From contig NJIE01000029.1 in assembly GCA_002213445.1 (NCBI GenBank), forward strand, positions 31,079 through 95,078: a stretch of DNA of 64,000 nucleotides, in the 5' to 3' direction. The notes beneath the pieces are model-generated. The model ran no database searches and had not been told where the DNA came from. It worked only from the letters and a program-made list of their open reading frames with translations. Within the stretch, counting starts at the first letter, position 1. Each line of letters begins with the position of its first letter. Source of the DNA: Xenophilus sp. AP218F. Its GTDB lineage: Bacteria > Pseudomonadota > Gammaproteobacteria > Burkholderiales > Chromobacteriaceae. Below, piece after piece: positions 20,581 through 30,611 of the stretch. A program made the translations under genes and the position numbers.

Positions 20581-22040
20581 CAGCTTCTCGTCACTCTCAG
20601 AATTTCTTCCAGGCTGGTTTCGCCGGCCTTGACCCAGCGCAGGCCGTCGTCGCGCAGGCTGCGCATGCCGTGGCGCTGCGCGTGGTCGCGCAGCCGCTGC
20701 TCGGAGGCGCGGTCATGGATCAACCGCTGCATGGTGTCGTCGACCAGCATCAGCTCGTAAACGCCGTAACGGCCCTTGTAGCCCGAGCCGGCGCAGGCCG
20801 GACAGCCGACCGGCCGATAGTGGACCGTCGCCGGATCGTCCTCCAGCGGCACCGGGTGCGGCGCCTTGCATTGCGGGCAGACGCGACGCACCAGCCGTTG
20901 CGCCATCACCCCCAGCAAGGACGAGGCCAGCAGGAAGGGTTCGACGCCCATGTCGGTGAGACGGGTCACCGCGCTGGCGGCGTCGTTGGTGTGCAGGGTG
21001 GCCAGCACCAGGTGGCCGGTCAAGGATGCCTGCACCGCGATCTGCGCGGTTTCCAGATCGCGGATCTCGCCTATCATCACCACGTCCGGGTCCTGGCGCA
21101 GGATGGCGCGCAAGGCCTTGGCGAAGCTCATGTCGATCTTGGGGTTGACCTGGGTCTGGCCCACGCCGTCCAGGTGGTACTCCACCGGGTCTTCCACCGT
21201 CATGATGTTGGTGTGGCTGGCGTCCAGGCGCGACAGCGCGGCGTACAGCGTGGTGGTTTTGCCGGAGCCGGTGGGGCCGGTGACCAAGAGGATGCCGTGC
21301 GGCTGGTTGATCAGCTTGTCCACCGAGGCAAGCGTGTCGGCCGCCATGCCCAGCGTGGCGAGATCGAGTCGCGCGTTTTCCTTGTCCAGCAGACGCAGCA
21401 CCACCCGTTCGCCGTGGCTGGTGGGCAAGGTGGACACCCGCACGTCCACCGGCCGCCCGCCCAGGCGCAGCGAAATGCGGCCGTCCTGCGGGATGCGTTT
21501 TTCGGCGATGTCCATGCCGGACATGATCTTGATCCGCGACACCATGGCCGCGTGCAGCGCGCGGTGCGGGCTGACCACGTCGCGCAGCGTGCCGTCCAGG
21601 CGGAAGCGCACCACGGAGCGGTCTTCGAACGCTTCGATGTGGATGTCGGACGCGCCGTCGCGCAGCGCCTGCGTCAACAAGGCGTTGATCATGCGGATGA
21701 TGGGCGCGTCGCCCTCGCTCTCCAGCAGGTCCTCCACCGTCGGCAGCGATTCCACCATCTGGTTGAGGTCCATGTCCTGGCCGATGTCGTCCACCATTTC
21801 CGCCGCCGCGCCGTCGCGGCTGGCGTAGTGCTCGGACAGGCGCTTCTCGAACTGCGGCGGGCTGAGGATCTCCACGCCGGACAGCGCGCCGCCGTGCAAG
21901 CGCAAGGCTTCGCTCCAGGCGGCCGGCTTGGCGTCCTCGCGCAGCAGCAGCTGCCGGCCGCTTTCGCCGTCCAGCAGGATGACGCCGTTGGCGCGGGCGA
22001 AGGGGAACGGCAGCAGCGTGGTCGATTGGGCCGGCATCAT
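20580..22040 (-). CDS. gspE: Type II secretion ATPase E
   Basis: Hexameric cytoplasmic ATPase that drives pseudopilus assembly, 486 residues. Walker A is GPTGSGKT (255-262), followed by the Asp box, a Walker B RQDPDVVMIGEIRD and the His box GHLVLATLHTND. The zinc-binding tetracysteine (CPQC...CPAC) near 390-425 is present. The start overlaps the gspD stop as ATGA; two ATGs occur in tandem (22040, 22037). Confidence 0.97.
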   Translation of the reverse strand: MMPAQSTTLLPFPFARANGVILLDGESGRQLLLREDAKPAAWSEALRLHGGALSGVEILSPPQFEKRLSEHYASRDGAAAEMVDDIGQDMDLNQMVESLPTVEDLLESEGDAPIIRMINALLTQALRDGASDIHIEAFEDRSVVRFRLDGTLRDVVSPHRALHAAMVSRIKIMSGMDIAEKRIPQDGRISLRLGGRPVDVRVSTLPTSHGERVVLRLLDKENARLDLATLGMAADTLASVDKLINQPHGILLVTGPTGSGKTTTLYAALSRLDASHTNIMTVEDPVEYHLDGVGQTQVNPKIDMSFAKALRAILRQDPDVVMIGEIRDLETAQIAVQASLTGHLVLATLHTNDAASAVTRLTDMGVEPFLLASSLLGVMAQRLVRRVCPQCKAPHPVPLEDDPATVHYRPVGCPACAGSGYKGRYGVYELMLVDDTMQRLIHDRASEQRLRDHAQRHGMRSLRDDGLRWVKAGETSLEEILRVTRS

Positions 22041-24142
22041 GGCGCGGCCCTGGCTTTGTCTTCGGCCTTGCCCAGCGCGTCCAGCGCGTTGCGGATGCCG
22101 CCCGCGGGCAAGGTCTTCAGCGCTTCCATCGGGTCGAGCGGCAGCTTGCGGCCGGCATCGCGGGCGGTTTCGCCCATCAGATAGCCGTAGCGCTCGCCGG
22201 CCACCGCGCTGTTGCCGATCTCGTCGCGGATGATGGTGGGCCGGATGAAGATCATCAGGTTGGTTTTCTTGCGGTCTTTCACCTGGTATTTGAACAGATT
22301 GCCAAGGAAGGGAATGTCGCCCAACAAAGGCACCTTGTCCTCGGCGTTGCTGGAGGTTTCCTGCGTCAGCCCGCCCAGCGCCACCATGCCGCCGTCGTTC
22401 ACCGTCACCACGGTGTCCAGCGTGCGGCGGTTGAAGGTGGGGTTGGCGGTGTTGGCGGTGGCCTGGTCTATCGAGTCGGCCGCCTGGCCGATCTTCAGCC
22501 GTATCGTTCCGCCTTCGGAAATCTGCGGGGTGATCTCCAGGCCGAAGCCGACGGTCTTGCGGTCGTAAGTGTTGTAAGGCGCGTTGGCGGTGCCGCTGGA
22601 GCCGGCGGGATAAGAGGCGCTGAGCACGCCGATCTCCTGGCCGATTACGATCTTGGCTTTTTCGTTGTCCATGGTCACCAGTTGCGGACTGGCCACCAGA
22701 TTGCCCTGCGCCTCCTGCTCCAGCGCTTGCGCCAGCAGGCCCAGCGACGGAATCTGCACGCCGCCGATGGTGATGTTGTTGATGATGGCCGCGGTGAGGC
22801 CGCCCCCGGTCAGGCTATTGACCAGATTGGTCAGCGGCGTGCCGTCGCTGGTCTGCGTGCCAATGACGGGCTTGGCGCTGGGGAAGGAGCCGCCGACCAG
22901 GCCGTTCTGCCCGGCCTTGGCCGACCACTGCACCCCGATCTTGGTGGCGCGGCTGGCCGATACTTCCATCACCAGCGCCTCGACGTAAACCTGGGCGCGG
23001 CGCTTGTCCAGCAGGTCGATCACGTTGCGCAGGTTCTGATACATCGGATCGGGCACGTTGAGGATCAGCGCATTGCTGTTGCTGTCGGCCTGGATCATGG
23101 AGCCGACCCCGGTGCCGGCCGGCCCGGAAGACGAAGCGGATGCCGCCGGCGCGCTGTTGTCCAGCACCGGCGCGGGGCTGGGCGCGCTGCTTGCGCCTCC
23201 GCCCGACGCCGTCCCGCCGCCCACGCCGCTCATCAGGTTGGCGCTGCCGCCGCCTGCGGCGTTGCCCAGCGTGCTGCGCGTCTGCACCGGGCTGCCGTCG
23301 CTGGCCAGCAAGGTGCGCAGCGTCTTGGCAACCTCCGCGGCCTGCGCGTTCTTCAGGTACACCACCCGGATGTTGGAGCCGGCCTGGCTTGGCTGGTCCA
23401 GCATCTTGAGCAGGCTCTTGATCTTGCCGATCTTGCCCGGCGCGTCCGAACGCACCATCAGCACATTGGCGCGCGGGTCGGCGAGAATGGTGGTCTTGCC
23501 GCCGTCCGCGCCGTCCTGCATCAGCTTGTTGATGCTGTTGGCCAGCTCGACGGCGGAGCCGAACAGCACCGGGATGATCACGGTATCGCCGGCCGCCGCG
23601 CTCTCGATGGAGTCGATGATGGACTCGATGCGCTGGATGTTGTCGGCGTAGTCGGTGACGATCAGCGCGTTGGATTGCGGATAGGCGGCGATGGTGTTGT
23701 TGGGCGAGACGATGGGACGGATCACCGGCACCAGCTGGTTGGCGTTGCTGTTCTTCAGCGCGAACACCTTGGTGATCAGACGGTCGCCGTCGCCGCGCGG
23801 AATGCCTTTGCTGGCGCGGGCGTGCAGCTTGGCGTCGGCTTCCGGCACGATCTTGATCACGCCGTTGCCTTCCACCGCCGAGAAGCCCTGCAGCCGCAGC
23901 GAGGACAGCAGCACCTGGTACGACATCGCCCGCGGCACCGGCCGGCTGGAAACGATGTTGACCGTGCCCTTGACGCGCGGGTCGATGATGAAATTCTTGC
24001 CGCTGATTTCGCCTATGGCCTTGACCACTGTTTCGATGTCGGCGTTGACGAAGTTGAGCATGACCGTATCGTTCTGCGGCGCGGCGAGCAGATTGCAGCT
24101 GTAGACCAGGGCCAGGGCGGCGACGAGTGTGTGGATGCGCAT
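22037..24142 (-). CDS. gspD: Type II secretion outer-membrane secretin D
   Basis: Secretin channel of 701 residues with a signal peptide (about 1-21, cleavage near LLA|APQ). Periplasmic N0 (LNFVNADIETVVKAIGEISG) to N3 domains follow; N3 contains a long Gly/Ser/Ala-rich insert around 290-340. The secretin domain has VPLLGDIPFLGNLFKYQ and ends in NLMIFIRPTIIRDE. The C-terminal tail could carry a pilotin site, but no pilotin gene is seen in the window. AGAGAA precedes ATG 24142. Confidence 0.97.
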   Translation of the reverse strand: MRIHTLVAALALVYSCNLLAAPQNDTVMLNFVNADIETVVKAIGEISGKNFIIDPRVKGTVNIVSSRPVPRAMSYQVLLSSLRLQGFSAVEGNGVIKIVPEADAKLHARASKGIPRGDGDRLITKVFALKNSNANQLVPVIRPIVSPNNTIAAYPQSNALIVTDYADNIQRIESIIDSIESAAAGDTVIIPVLFGSAVELANSINKLMQDGADGGKTTILADPRANVLMVRSDAPGKIGKIKSLLKMLDQPSQAGSNIRVVYLKNAQAAEVAKTLRTLLASDGSPVQTRSTLGNAAGGGSANLMSGVGGGTASGGGASSAPSPAPVLDNSAPAASASSSGPAGTGVGSMIQADSNSNALILNVPDPMYQNLRNVIDLLDKRRAQVYVEALVMEVSASRATKIGVQWSAKAGQNGLVGGSFPSAKPVIGTQTSDGTPLTNLVNSLTGGGLTAAIINNITIGGVQIPSLGLLAQALEQEAQGNLVASPQLVTMDNEKAKIVIGQEIGVLSASYPAGSSGTANAPYNTYDRKTVGFGLEITPQISEGGTIRLKIGQAADSIDQATANTANPTFNRRTLDTVVTVNDGGMVALGGLTQETSSNAEDKVPLLGDIPFLGNLFKYQVKDRKKTNLMIFIRPTIIRDEIGNSAVAGERYGYLMGETARDAGRKLPLDPMEALKTLPAGGIRNALDALGKAEDKARAAP

Positions 24143-24151
24143 TGCGTTCTC

Positions 24152-24766
24152 TTATTGGCGAACCATGGCGGCAGGGTCTACCGCGGGTTGTGGCAAGGAT
24201 TCGGGGAGCTGGCCGGGCGGCGGCGGGACGCCGGCCGGAACGGGCGCGCCGGGCGCCAGCGCCGGCGGGTGTTGCCCCGGCGGCACGTCGGGCGCCGCGC
24301 CGCCGCCGCGCGCTTGCAGGGGCACGAACTGTTCGCTGCCGCCGGAACGCACGGTGATGCCGTTGGCGGCGATGGCCGCCAGCTCCCAGCCGTCAGGCGT
24401 GGCCTTGCCCGGCAGCAGCACCTCGGCATGGCCGTTGTTGTCGATGATGGCGAAACCGGCCACGCCCGGACGGCTGGGCGCGTACACGCCGATCAGTTTC
24501 AAGGGCGGCAAGGCCGCGGCCTGCTGCTGGACGGGTTCGCCGAACCAGTGCGCCTGTGCCACCCCGGCGGCGGCGCTCTGCGGCGAAGGGGCGCTGAGGC
24601 TGCGGTAACTGCGCGAGGCGGGCGCCAGCCAGCCGCTCAGCTGCTGGCCCAGCCAGACGGCGATGACGGCCAGCGCCAGAAACGGCAGCAGCCTGTGCAT
24701 CTGCGCCAGCCGCGCGGGCGCAGACGCCGAGCGGCAACGCGCCAGAATCCTTTCCCCTAATCCCAT
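24152..24766 (-). CDS. gspC: Type II secretion system protein C, PDZ domain absent
   Basis: Inner-membrane protein that connects the platform to the secretin. The protein has 204 residues: a transmembrane segment at about 25-46 and a periplasmic HR domain near 70-150 (HWFGEP, LIGVYAPSRPGVAGFAIID, VLLPGKATPDGWELAAI). The C-terminus is a proline-rich tail rather than the PDZ or coiled-coil domain of many GspC proteins. GGAAGC precedes ATG 24766. It is the first gene of the gsp operon, 9 bp before gspD. Confidence 0.9.
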   Translation of the reverse strand: MGLGERILARCRSASAPARLAQMHRLLPFLALAVIAVWLGQQLSGWLAPASRSYRSLSAPSPQSAAAGVAQAHWFGEPVQQQAAALPPLKLIGVYAPSRPGVAGFAIIDNNGHAEVLLPGKATPDGWELAAIAANGITVRSGGSEQFVPLQARGGGAAPDVPPGQHPPALAPGAPVPAGVPPPPGQLPESLPQPAVDPAAMVRQ

Positions 24767-25073
24767 CTGCTTCCCATCTCTATTTATCGACGGTCGGGTA
24801 GGCCCCGCCGCCCAAATTATGCAGAAACAATATCACTTCCAGCGCGCTAGATTAAGCATTTGTCCGCCGCATTGGCAATAGCGGTCAAGCCCTTTACGCG
24901 CGCGCCGCGCGCATGCCGAATGATACTGCCGCGGCTTCATCCTCGCCCAGCAGGATTATTAACAGAAAACTTTAAAAAATTACGCGACGCACAAAATAAT
25001 TTGCCGCGAGCCGTCCCGAAAGACCGCTCGCGGCAAATCGTCAACTGGTCGTTCGACCCTGCGCCGGCCCGGC
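24767..25073. other. Gap between the gsp operon and the DUF885 gene
   Basis: No gene is seen. It holds the terminator of the DUF885 gene at its right side and presumably the gsp promoter. The best minus-strand promoter-like pair is TTAATC-N17-TATTGT near 24826-24854, which is weak. No regulator site is recognised. Confidence 0.4.
24991..25038 (-). terminator. Terminator of the DUF885 gene
   Basis: A 13-bp stem, ATTTGCCGCGAGC/GCTCGCGGCAAAT, with a 14-nt loop is followed by TATTTT on the minus strand, about 36 bp past the stop. Confidence 0.8.
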
Positions 25074-27314
25074 TCAAGCGCCCAGGCTGCGTATCCAGTT
25101 GCCGATCTTGCTTTCAAACACGCTCATCGGCAGCGCGCCGTATTCCAGCACCTGATGGTGGAAGGCCTTGATGTCGAACTTGCCGCCCAGTCGGTCGCTG
25201 GCTTGCTTGCGCATTTTCAGGATGGTCAGCTGGCCGGCCTTGTAAGACGCCGCCTGTCCGACGTAAGCCATGTAGCGCGGCACTTCCGAGTTGATGTCGC
25301 CGTCGCCCAGCGCCGAATTGTCGTGCATGTACTGGCGCGCCTGATCGTAGGACCATCCCTTCCAGTGGATGCCGGTATCCACCACCATCCGCATCGCCCG
25401 CAGCATTTCCTCGTTCAGACGGCCAAAATACTGCAGCTGGTTGTTGAAGGCCGGGCTGCCCTCCGCCGTGGCGTCGCCCTGATCCGAGTAAATGCCGTTG
25501 CCGCGATACATGCCCATGTCGGCGTCGGCCAGGTATTCGGTATACAGCGCCCAGCCTTCGGCGTAAGCGGTGTAGCCGGAGTTGGCGACGTAGGACGGGA
25601 ACTTGGGGTCCTTGGCCGCCAGCTCGCTGGCGATGGCGATCTGGAAGTGGTGGCCCGGCGCGGCTTCGTGCGCCAGCAGCGTGCTCAGACTCCAGCTGTT
25701 GATCTGGTAGGGAGAGTAGGTGTTGAGATAGAAGCGGTTGTTGTCGTAATAGGCCACGCCGTCGTACGGCGCGCTGGCGTAGGGCACCGGCACCACCGCG
25801 TAGTCTTGCGCCGGAATGGTGCGGCTGTCGAAATACTTGTCCAGTTGCGCGGCCATTCTGGGCTTGAACTGGTAGTAGGCGTAGATGGCCTGATAGTGCG
25901 CCTTGAGCGCTTGCTTGCGCTCGGTCGAGAGACTCATCGCGTCGATTTCGTCCCGCACCTTGCGCCAGGTGGCCTCGTCGAAGTTCAGGGTCTTGCCGAC
26001 CGCGGCGTAGGCGCTGACCGGAATCGTGTCCGGGTTGACGCTCTGATCCCAGACCGTATCCAGATTCAGATCGCCGAAGCGGTACTGCGGGCCGTTCAGA
26101 TAGGTGAAGAACGCCTTCATCTCGGCGTCGGTCGGCGTCGCCCCGCACTTGCCCACGGTGTGGCACACCAGCTTCATCTGGCCGTAGATGCGCGCCACTT
26201 CCTCCAGGCCTTTCTGGTGCACCTCGTCCGGCGTCATCGTGGTGGTGGTGTTCTTTTTCAGATACCACTGGTACATGGCCTTGCCTTCGTGCTGCGGCGT
26301 GGCCGGGTCGTCCATGCCCAGATAACCGTCGCCCTTGCCGTCGCCGGCGGCGGCGTCGGGCCGGCCGCGGTATTCGTCGCGCAGATAATTGCGCAAGGCC
26401 ACGTAGTGGTTGTTGATCGCCAGCAGCGCGTTTTGGTAATCGGCGCGGAACGCCGGCGCGGCGGTCGCCGGCAGCGCGTTCAAGCCGCTGTCCCAGCCCG
26501 CCAGCTGTTCGCCGCTCAGGCGGCCGTCCAGTTGCGACAGCACTTTGTCCACCAGCCGCTTGGGCAGCATCATGCTGCGCGCCTTGCCCTCCGCGAAATT
26601 CTGCTTCACGTTGACGAGGTAGGCGTCGTACGCCTTCAGCCATTGCAGGTGCTGCTGATACCAGGCCAGCCGCGCGTCGTCGCCGGACGTCGCCTGCGCG
26701 GCCTTCAGCGTCCGTGCCGCCAACGCCTGGGGCACGGCCGGCGCCGGATGCGGCCTGCGCGCGCCGGGCTCCACCGCCACCTTGTCCTCGGTGCTGCCGC
26801 CGAAATAATCGCGGATGCGCGGCGCGGCCTCAGCCGCCGGCGCGCCGGTGGCCCGCAACGCCCTCAGCCCGGCGGCGACAGGCGCCGGCGCGGCCGCGCC
26901 CACGTTGTCGGCGGAGCTGGCGACGTAATTGCGGAAGTGGTTGATCGGCGCCAGGTTGAGCGGCAACTGATAGCTTTCCAGATTGACCGACAGGTCCCAG
27001 TTGAGCATGTCGTAGAACAGCTGATCGCGGGCGGACAGCTGCTTGCGGTCGATCGCCTGCAAGGCCCGCAGCGACTGGGCGTCCGCCGCCCTCTTGGCGG
27101 CGATGCCGGCGGCGTCGATGGCGAAGCCGTAGGGATCGGCCGCCGCCTGCTGCTGTTGCGCGCTGTCCAGCAAGGACATCAGCCTGGCGGTTTCCTGCTG
27201 GCTGACCGCCGGATTGCCGGCGCTTGCCGGGCTGTCGTCATCGGAACAGGCAGTCAACGCCAAAGCTGCCGCCACGACTATCAAGCTTGCGTTCGCACGA
27301 CCAGGGATTCGCAT
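25074..27314 (-). CDS. DUF885 lipoprotein with metalloprotease-like motif
   Basis: Exported lipoprotein of 746 residues. The signal peptide ends in the lipobox LTAC with C23. The body is a DUF885 domain with HEAAPGHH (H549, E550, H555), resembling a gluzincin-type HExxH site, followed by AYAEGWALYTEY about 30 residues later, which would supply the third ligand. This suggests a zinc carboxypeptidase or peptidase in the periplasm. Family members are often annotated only as DUF885; peptidase activity here is an inference. Single-gene unit with its own terminator. Confidence 0.85.
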   Translation of the reverse strand: MRIPGRANASLIVVAAALALTACSDDDSPASAGNPAVSQQETARLMSLLDSAQQQQAAADPYGFAIDAAGIAAKRAADAQSLRALQAIDRKQLSARDQLFYDMLNWDLSVNLESYQLPLNLAPINHFRNYVASSADNVGAAAPAPVAAGLRALRATGAPAAEAAPRIRDYFGGSTEDKVAVEPGARRPHPAPAVPQALAARTLKAAQATSGDDARLAWYQQHLQWLKAYDAYLVNVKQNFAEGKARSMMLPKRLVDKVLSQLDGRLSGEQLAGWDSGLNALPATAAPAFRADYQNALLAINNHYVALRNYLRDEYRGRPDAAAGDGKGDGYLGMDDPATPQHEGKAMYQWYLKKNTTTTMTPDEVHQKGLEEVARIYGQMKLVCHTVGKCGATPTDAEMKAFFTYLNGPQYRFGDLNLDTVWDQSVNPDTIPVSAYAAVGKTLNFDEATWRKVRDEIDAMSLSTERKQALKAHYQAIYAYYQFKPRMAAQLDKYFDSRTIPAQDYAVVPVPYASAPYDGVAYYDNNRFYLNTYSPYQINSWSLSTLLAHEAAPGHHFQIAIASELAAKDPKFPSYVANSGYTAYAEGWALYTEYLADADMGMYRGNGIYSDQGDATAEGSPAFNNQLQYFGRLNEEMLRAMRMVVDTGIHWKGWSYDQARQYMHDNSALGDGDINSEVPRYMAYVGQAASYKAGQLTILKMRKQASDRLGGKFDIKAFHHQVLEYGALPMSVFESKIGNWIRSLGA

Positions 27315-27680
27315 GAAAAGCTCCTGTCAGTTGGAAAGATGGCTTATTGTTTTCATTGGAACCATCCTCCTCAATCGACGCTTCTCCGCCTTTTGCTCCC
27401 GATCAGCCGAGGCCGGTCAAATATGAATTTCTGTTGCCAAATACGCAAAAATACGCAATTAGACACAGTTGCGGGAGCGTATGCCATGTTGCGGAATTAC
27501 CCGATTTTGACCGCGCCCTCAGCCGGCAAGCCTCCCGCGCCCCGCGCGTCGGCCGCCGCCGCGTAAGTTGGCAACATCGTCCGACAACCACTGTTGACGC
27601 CGCGCAAACGCCGCCACGGCCAAGGCGCAAAAAAACACCACGCCGCGGCGTGGTGTTGTCCTTGCAGCCTGTCTTGCGGC
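27315..27680. other. Gap upstream of the DUF885 gene
   Basis: Apart from the terminator at 27629-27657, no gene is supported. The left part should carry the DUF885 promoter, but no pair stands out. An AT-rich stretch (27420-27470) contains two close copies of AATACGCAA. Confidence 0.4.
27629..27657 (-). terminator. Terminator of the acyl-CoA dehydrogenase gene
   Basis: AACACCACGCC/GGCGTGGTGTT with a 2-nt centre is followed by seven T on the minus strand. Confidence 0.85.
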
Positions 27681-29462
27681 TTAGAACTGGCTCTCCGGCA
27701 AGGCCAGCACGCTGTCCGCGCCTTGCGTGATGGCGGCGGCCAGACCGGAGACCTGCGGCAACAGGTGCTCGCCGTAGAAACGGGCGGTGACGATCTTGGC
27801 TTCCAGGAAATCGGCGTCGAGGTCGCCGTCGGCCAGCTTCTGCCTGGCGATCAGGGCCGCGCGGCCCAGCTGCCAGCCGCCCAGCACGATGCCCATCAGC
27901 TTGAGGAAAGGCACCGAACCGGCCGCCGCCAGCTGCGGCTGCGCGCCGAAGCTTTGCAGGATGAAGTCCACGCAGCGCTCGGCTTCCACCGCCGCCGTTT
28001 GCAGATTGCCCCCCAGCGAGGCGAAACCGGCCGCCTGCAGCCTGGCCGCCGTCGCCTTGGTTTCCTCCAGCAGCGCGCGCGCGGTGACGCCGCCTTCGCT
28101 GGCGGTCTTGCGGCCCACCAGGTCCAGCGCCTGGATGCCGGTGGTGCCTTCGTAGATGGCGGTGATGCGCGCGTCGCGGTAGTACTGCGCCACGCCGGTT
28201 TCTTCCACATAGCCCATGCCGCCGTGCACCTGGATCGCCAGGCTGGCGATCTCGTTGGCCTGCTCGGTGTTCCAGCCCTTGACAATGGGGATCAGGAAGT
28301 TGAGCAGCGCCTGGTTGCGGGCGGCTTCGCTCGCGACCGGGTGGCGGGCGGCGCGGTCCAGCGCGGCGGCGGTGAACAGGGTCAGCGCGCGTTGCGCCTC
28401 GATCTGCGCGCGCATGGTCATCAGCATGCGGCGCACGTCCGGGTGCCGGATGATGGGCACGCCGGCCGGATCCGGCGAGCCGACCGCGCGGCTTTGCACC
28501 CGATCGCGCGCGTACTCCACCGCCTTCTGGTAAGCGCGCTCGGACACCGCCATGCCTTCGATGCCGACGCCGAGACGGGCGTGGTTCATCATCGTGAACA
28601 TGTAGCTCAGGCCCTTGTTGGTCTCGCCCACCAGATAACCCACCGCGCCATCGTTGTCGCCGAAGCTCATCACCGCCGTCGGGCTGCCGTGGATGCCCAG
28701 CTTGTGCTCCAGCGACACGCAGCGCACGTCGTTGCGCGCGCCGAGCGAGCCGTCGGCGTTCACCAGGAACTTGGGCACCACGAACAGGGAAATGCCCTTC
28801 ACCCCGGCCGGCGCGTCCGGCAGGCGGGCCAGCACCAGATGGACGATGTTCTCGGCCATGTCGTGCTCGCCCCAGGTGATGAAGATCTTCTGGCCGCTGA
28901 TCCTGTAGCTGCCGTCGCCGGCCGGCAGGGCCTTGGCCCGCACCTGGGCGAGGTCGGAGCCGGCTTGCGGCTCGGTGAGGTTCATGGTGCCGGTCCACTC
29001 GCCGGCCGACATCTTCGGCAGGTAGATCGCCTTCAGTTCGTCGGAGGCGTGGTGATGCAGCGCCTCCACCGCGCCCAGCGTCAACAGCGGCGCCAGCGAG
29101 AAGGCCAGGTTGGCCGAACACCACATTTCCTCCACCGCGGCGGCCACCAGCGCCGGCATGCCCTGTCCGCCGTACTCTTCCGGCGCGCGCAGCCCGCTCC
29201 AGCCGGCCTCCACGTACTGCCGCCAGGCGTCCTTGAAACCCGGCGCCGGCGTCACTTCGCCGTCGCGCCACTTGGCGCCCTTGTCGCCTTCCTTGTTGAT
29301 CGGCGCGAGCACGCCCTCGGCGAATTTGGCGGCCTCCTCCAGCACGGCGTCCACCAGCTCCGCCGAGCACTCGCCATAGCCCGGCAGGCCACAAACAGCG
29401 GTCAACTCGGCCAGTTCGTTCAAAACAAAACGCAGATCCTTGACTGGTGCCTGATAAATCAT
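27681..29462 (-). CDS. Acyl-CoA dehydrogenase, large (DmdC/AidB-like) subgroup
   Basis: FAD-dependent oxidation of an acyl-CoA to the enoyl-CoA. The 593-residue length and a C-terminal extension place it in the large acyl-CoA dehydrogenase group that includes DmdC; chain length or substrate cannot be read from sequence. Seen are the FAD segment [31 protein letters not shown] and [18 protein letters not shown], which carries the usual catalytic-Glu region. AAGGAGAG precedes ATG 29462, excluding the longer in-frame start at 29498. It lies downstream of etfB-etfA, whose product would accept its electrons. Confidence 0.93.
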   Translation of the reverse strand: MIYQAPVKDLRFVLNELAELTAVCGLPGYGECSAELVDAVLEEAAKFAEGVLAPINKEGDKGAKWRDGEVTPAPGFKDAWRQYVEAGWSGLRAPEEYGGQGMPALVAAAVEEMWCSANLAFSLAPLLTLGAVEALHHHASDELKAIYLPKMSAGEWTGTMNLTEPQAGSDLAQVRAKALPAGDGSYRISGQKIFITWGEHDMAENIVHLVLARLPDAPAGVKGISLFVVPKFLVNADGSLGARNDVRCVSLEHKLGIHGSPTAVMSFGDNDGAVGYLVGETNKGLSYMFTMMNHARLGVGIEGMAVSERAYQKAVEYARDRVQSRAVGSPDPAGVPIIRHPDVRRMLMTMRAQIEAQRALTLFTAAALDRAARHPVASEAARNQALLNFLIPIVKGWNTEQANEIASLAIQVHGGMGYVEETGVAQYYRDARITAIYEGTTGIQALDLVGRKTASEGGVTARALLEETKATAARLQAAGFASLGGNLQTAAVEAERCVDFILQSFGAQPQLAAAGSVPFLKLMGIVLGGWQLGRAALIARQKLADGDLDADFLEAKIVTARFYGEHLLPQVSGLAAAITQGADSVLALPESQF

Positions 29463-29530
29463 CGCCCTCTCCTTTGTTCTCTGTGCTGCGCAAGTCATGA
29501 ATGCGGACGGCGCGCCGCCCGCTGGATATG

Positions 29531-29563
29531 AAAAAACCGGCCGCCGCTCGCGACGGCTGCCGG
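29531..29563 (-). terminator. Terminator after etfA (last of four hairpins)
   Basis: CCGG and GCCG arms around an internal loop pair with CGGC and CCGG, followed by six T on the minus strand, upstream of the dehydrogenase gene. Confidence 0.6.
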
Positions 29564-29670
29564 GCTTCCCTCAGGAAGCCCCAGTCTCCGTTGCGAACCG
29601 GCGTGCCGGTTCCGCTTGTATTCCGGCGGCTATGCTGCCTGCTCGGCGCGCGGGAGGCGCGGGCCTCCCG
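29562..29670. repeat. Array of three further perfect hairpins downstream of etfA
   Basis: Perfect inverted repeats at 29562-29581 (GGGCTTCC-N4-GGAAGCCC), 29595-29612 (GAACCGGC-N2-GCCGGTTC) and 29651-29670 (CGGGAGG-N6-CCTCCCG). The arms differ in sequence. Confidence 0.8.
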
Positions 29671-29675
29671 GCGGT

Positions 29676-30608
29676 TTACTTCGACAGCTCGGCCATCAGC
29701 TCCGGCACGACGGTGAACAGATCGCCGACGATGCCGTAATCGGCCACCTGGAAGATCGGCGCTTCCTCGTCCTTGTTGATCGCCACGATCACCTTGGAGT
29801 CCTTCATGCCCGCCAGATGCTGGATGGCGCCGGAGATGCCCACGGCGATGTACAGCTGCGGCGCGACCACCTTGCCGGTCTGGCCGACCTGGTAATCGTT
29901 GGGCGCGTAGCCGGCGTCCACGGCGGCGCGGGATGCGCCGACGGCGGCGGACAGCTTATCGGCCAGCGGATCGATCAGCGCCTTGAACTGCTCTTCCGAA
30001 CCCAGCGCGCGGCCGCCGGAAACGATGACCTTGGCCGAGCCCAGCTCCGGGCGGTCGGACTTGGTCAGTTCCTGGCCGACGAAGGCGGACAGCTGCGCGT
30101 CGTCGGCGGCGGCCACGGTTTCCACCGCGGCGTCGCCGCCCAGGCCGGCGGCGTCGAACGCCGTGGTCCGAACGGTGATCACCTTGATCGGGTCGATGGA
30201 CTGCACGGTGGCCAGCACGTTGCCGGCGTAAACCGGACGCACGAAGGTGTCGGCCGATTCGATGGCGGTGATTTCGGAAATCTGCGCCACGTCCAGCAAG
30301 GCGGCGACGCGCGGCAGCAGGTTCTTGCCGAAGGACGAGGCCGGGGCCAGCACGTGGCTGTAGCCCTTGGCCAGACCCACCGCCAGCGGCGCCAGGTTTT
30401 CGGCCAGGCCGTGGGCGTAATGGGCGGCGTCGGCGTGCAGCACCTTGGCCACGCCGGCCACGCGCCTGGCGGCGTCCACGGCGGCGGCGGCGTTGTGGCC
30501 GGCTACCAGGAGATGCACTTCGCCCAGCTTGGCGGCGGCGGTGACCGTGTTGAGGGTGCCTGCCTTCAGGCTCTGGTTGTCGTGTTCAGCGATAACGAGA
30601 ATGGCCAT
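29676..30608 (-). CDS. etfA: Electron transfer flavoprotein alpha subunit
   Basis: FAD-carrying subunit of the ETF heterodimer that passes electrons from acyl-CoA dehydrogenases to ETF-quinone oxidoreductase. The protein has 310 residues. The C-terminal FAD domain shows [32 protein letters not shown] sequence (about 250-277, here read in parts) and [20 protein letters not shown]. Its start lies three bases past the etfB stop with no separate ribosome site, so translation is probably coupled. Confidence 0.97.
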   Translation of the reverse strand: MAILVIAEHDNQSLKAGTLNTVTAAAKLGEVHLLVAGHNAAAAVDAARRVAGVAKVLHADAAHYAHGLAENLAPLAVGLAKGYSHVLAPASSFGKNLLPRVAALLDVAQISEITAIESADTFVRPVYAGNVLATVQSIDPIKVITVRTTAFDAAGLGGDAAVETVAAADDAQLSAFVGQELTKSDRPELGSAKVIVSGGRALGSEEQFKALIDPLADKLSAAVGASRAAVDAGYAPNDYQVGQTGKVVAPQLYIAVGISGAIQHLAGMKDSKVIVAINKDEEAPIFQVADYGIVGDLFTVVPELMAELSK

Positions 30609-30611
30609 GTC

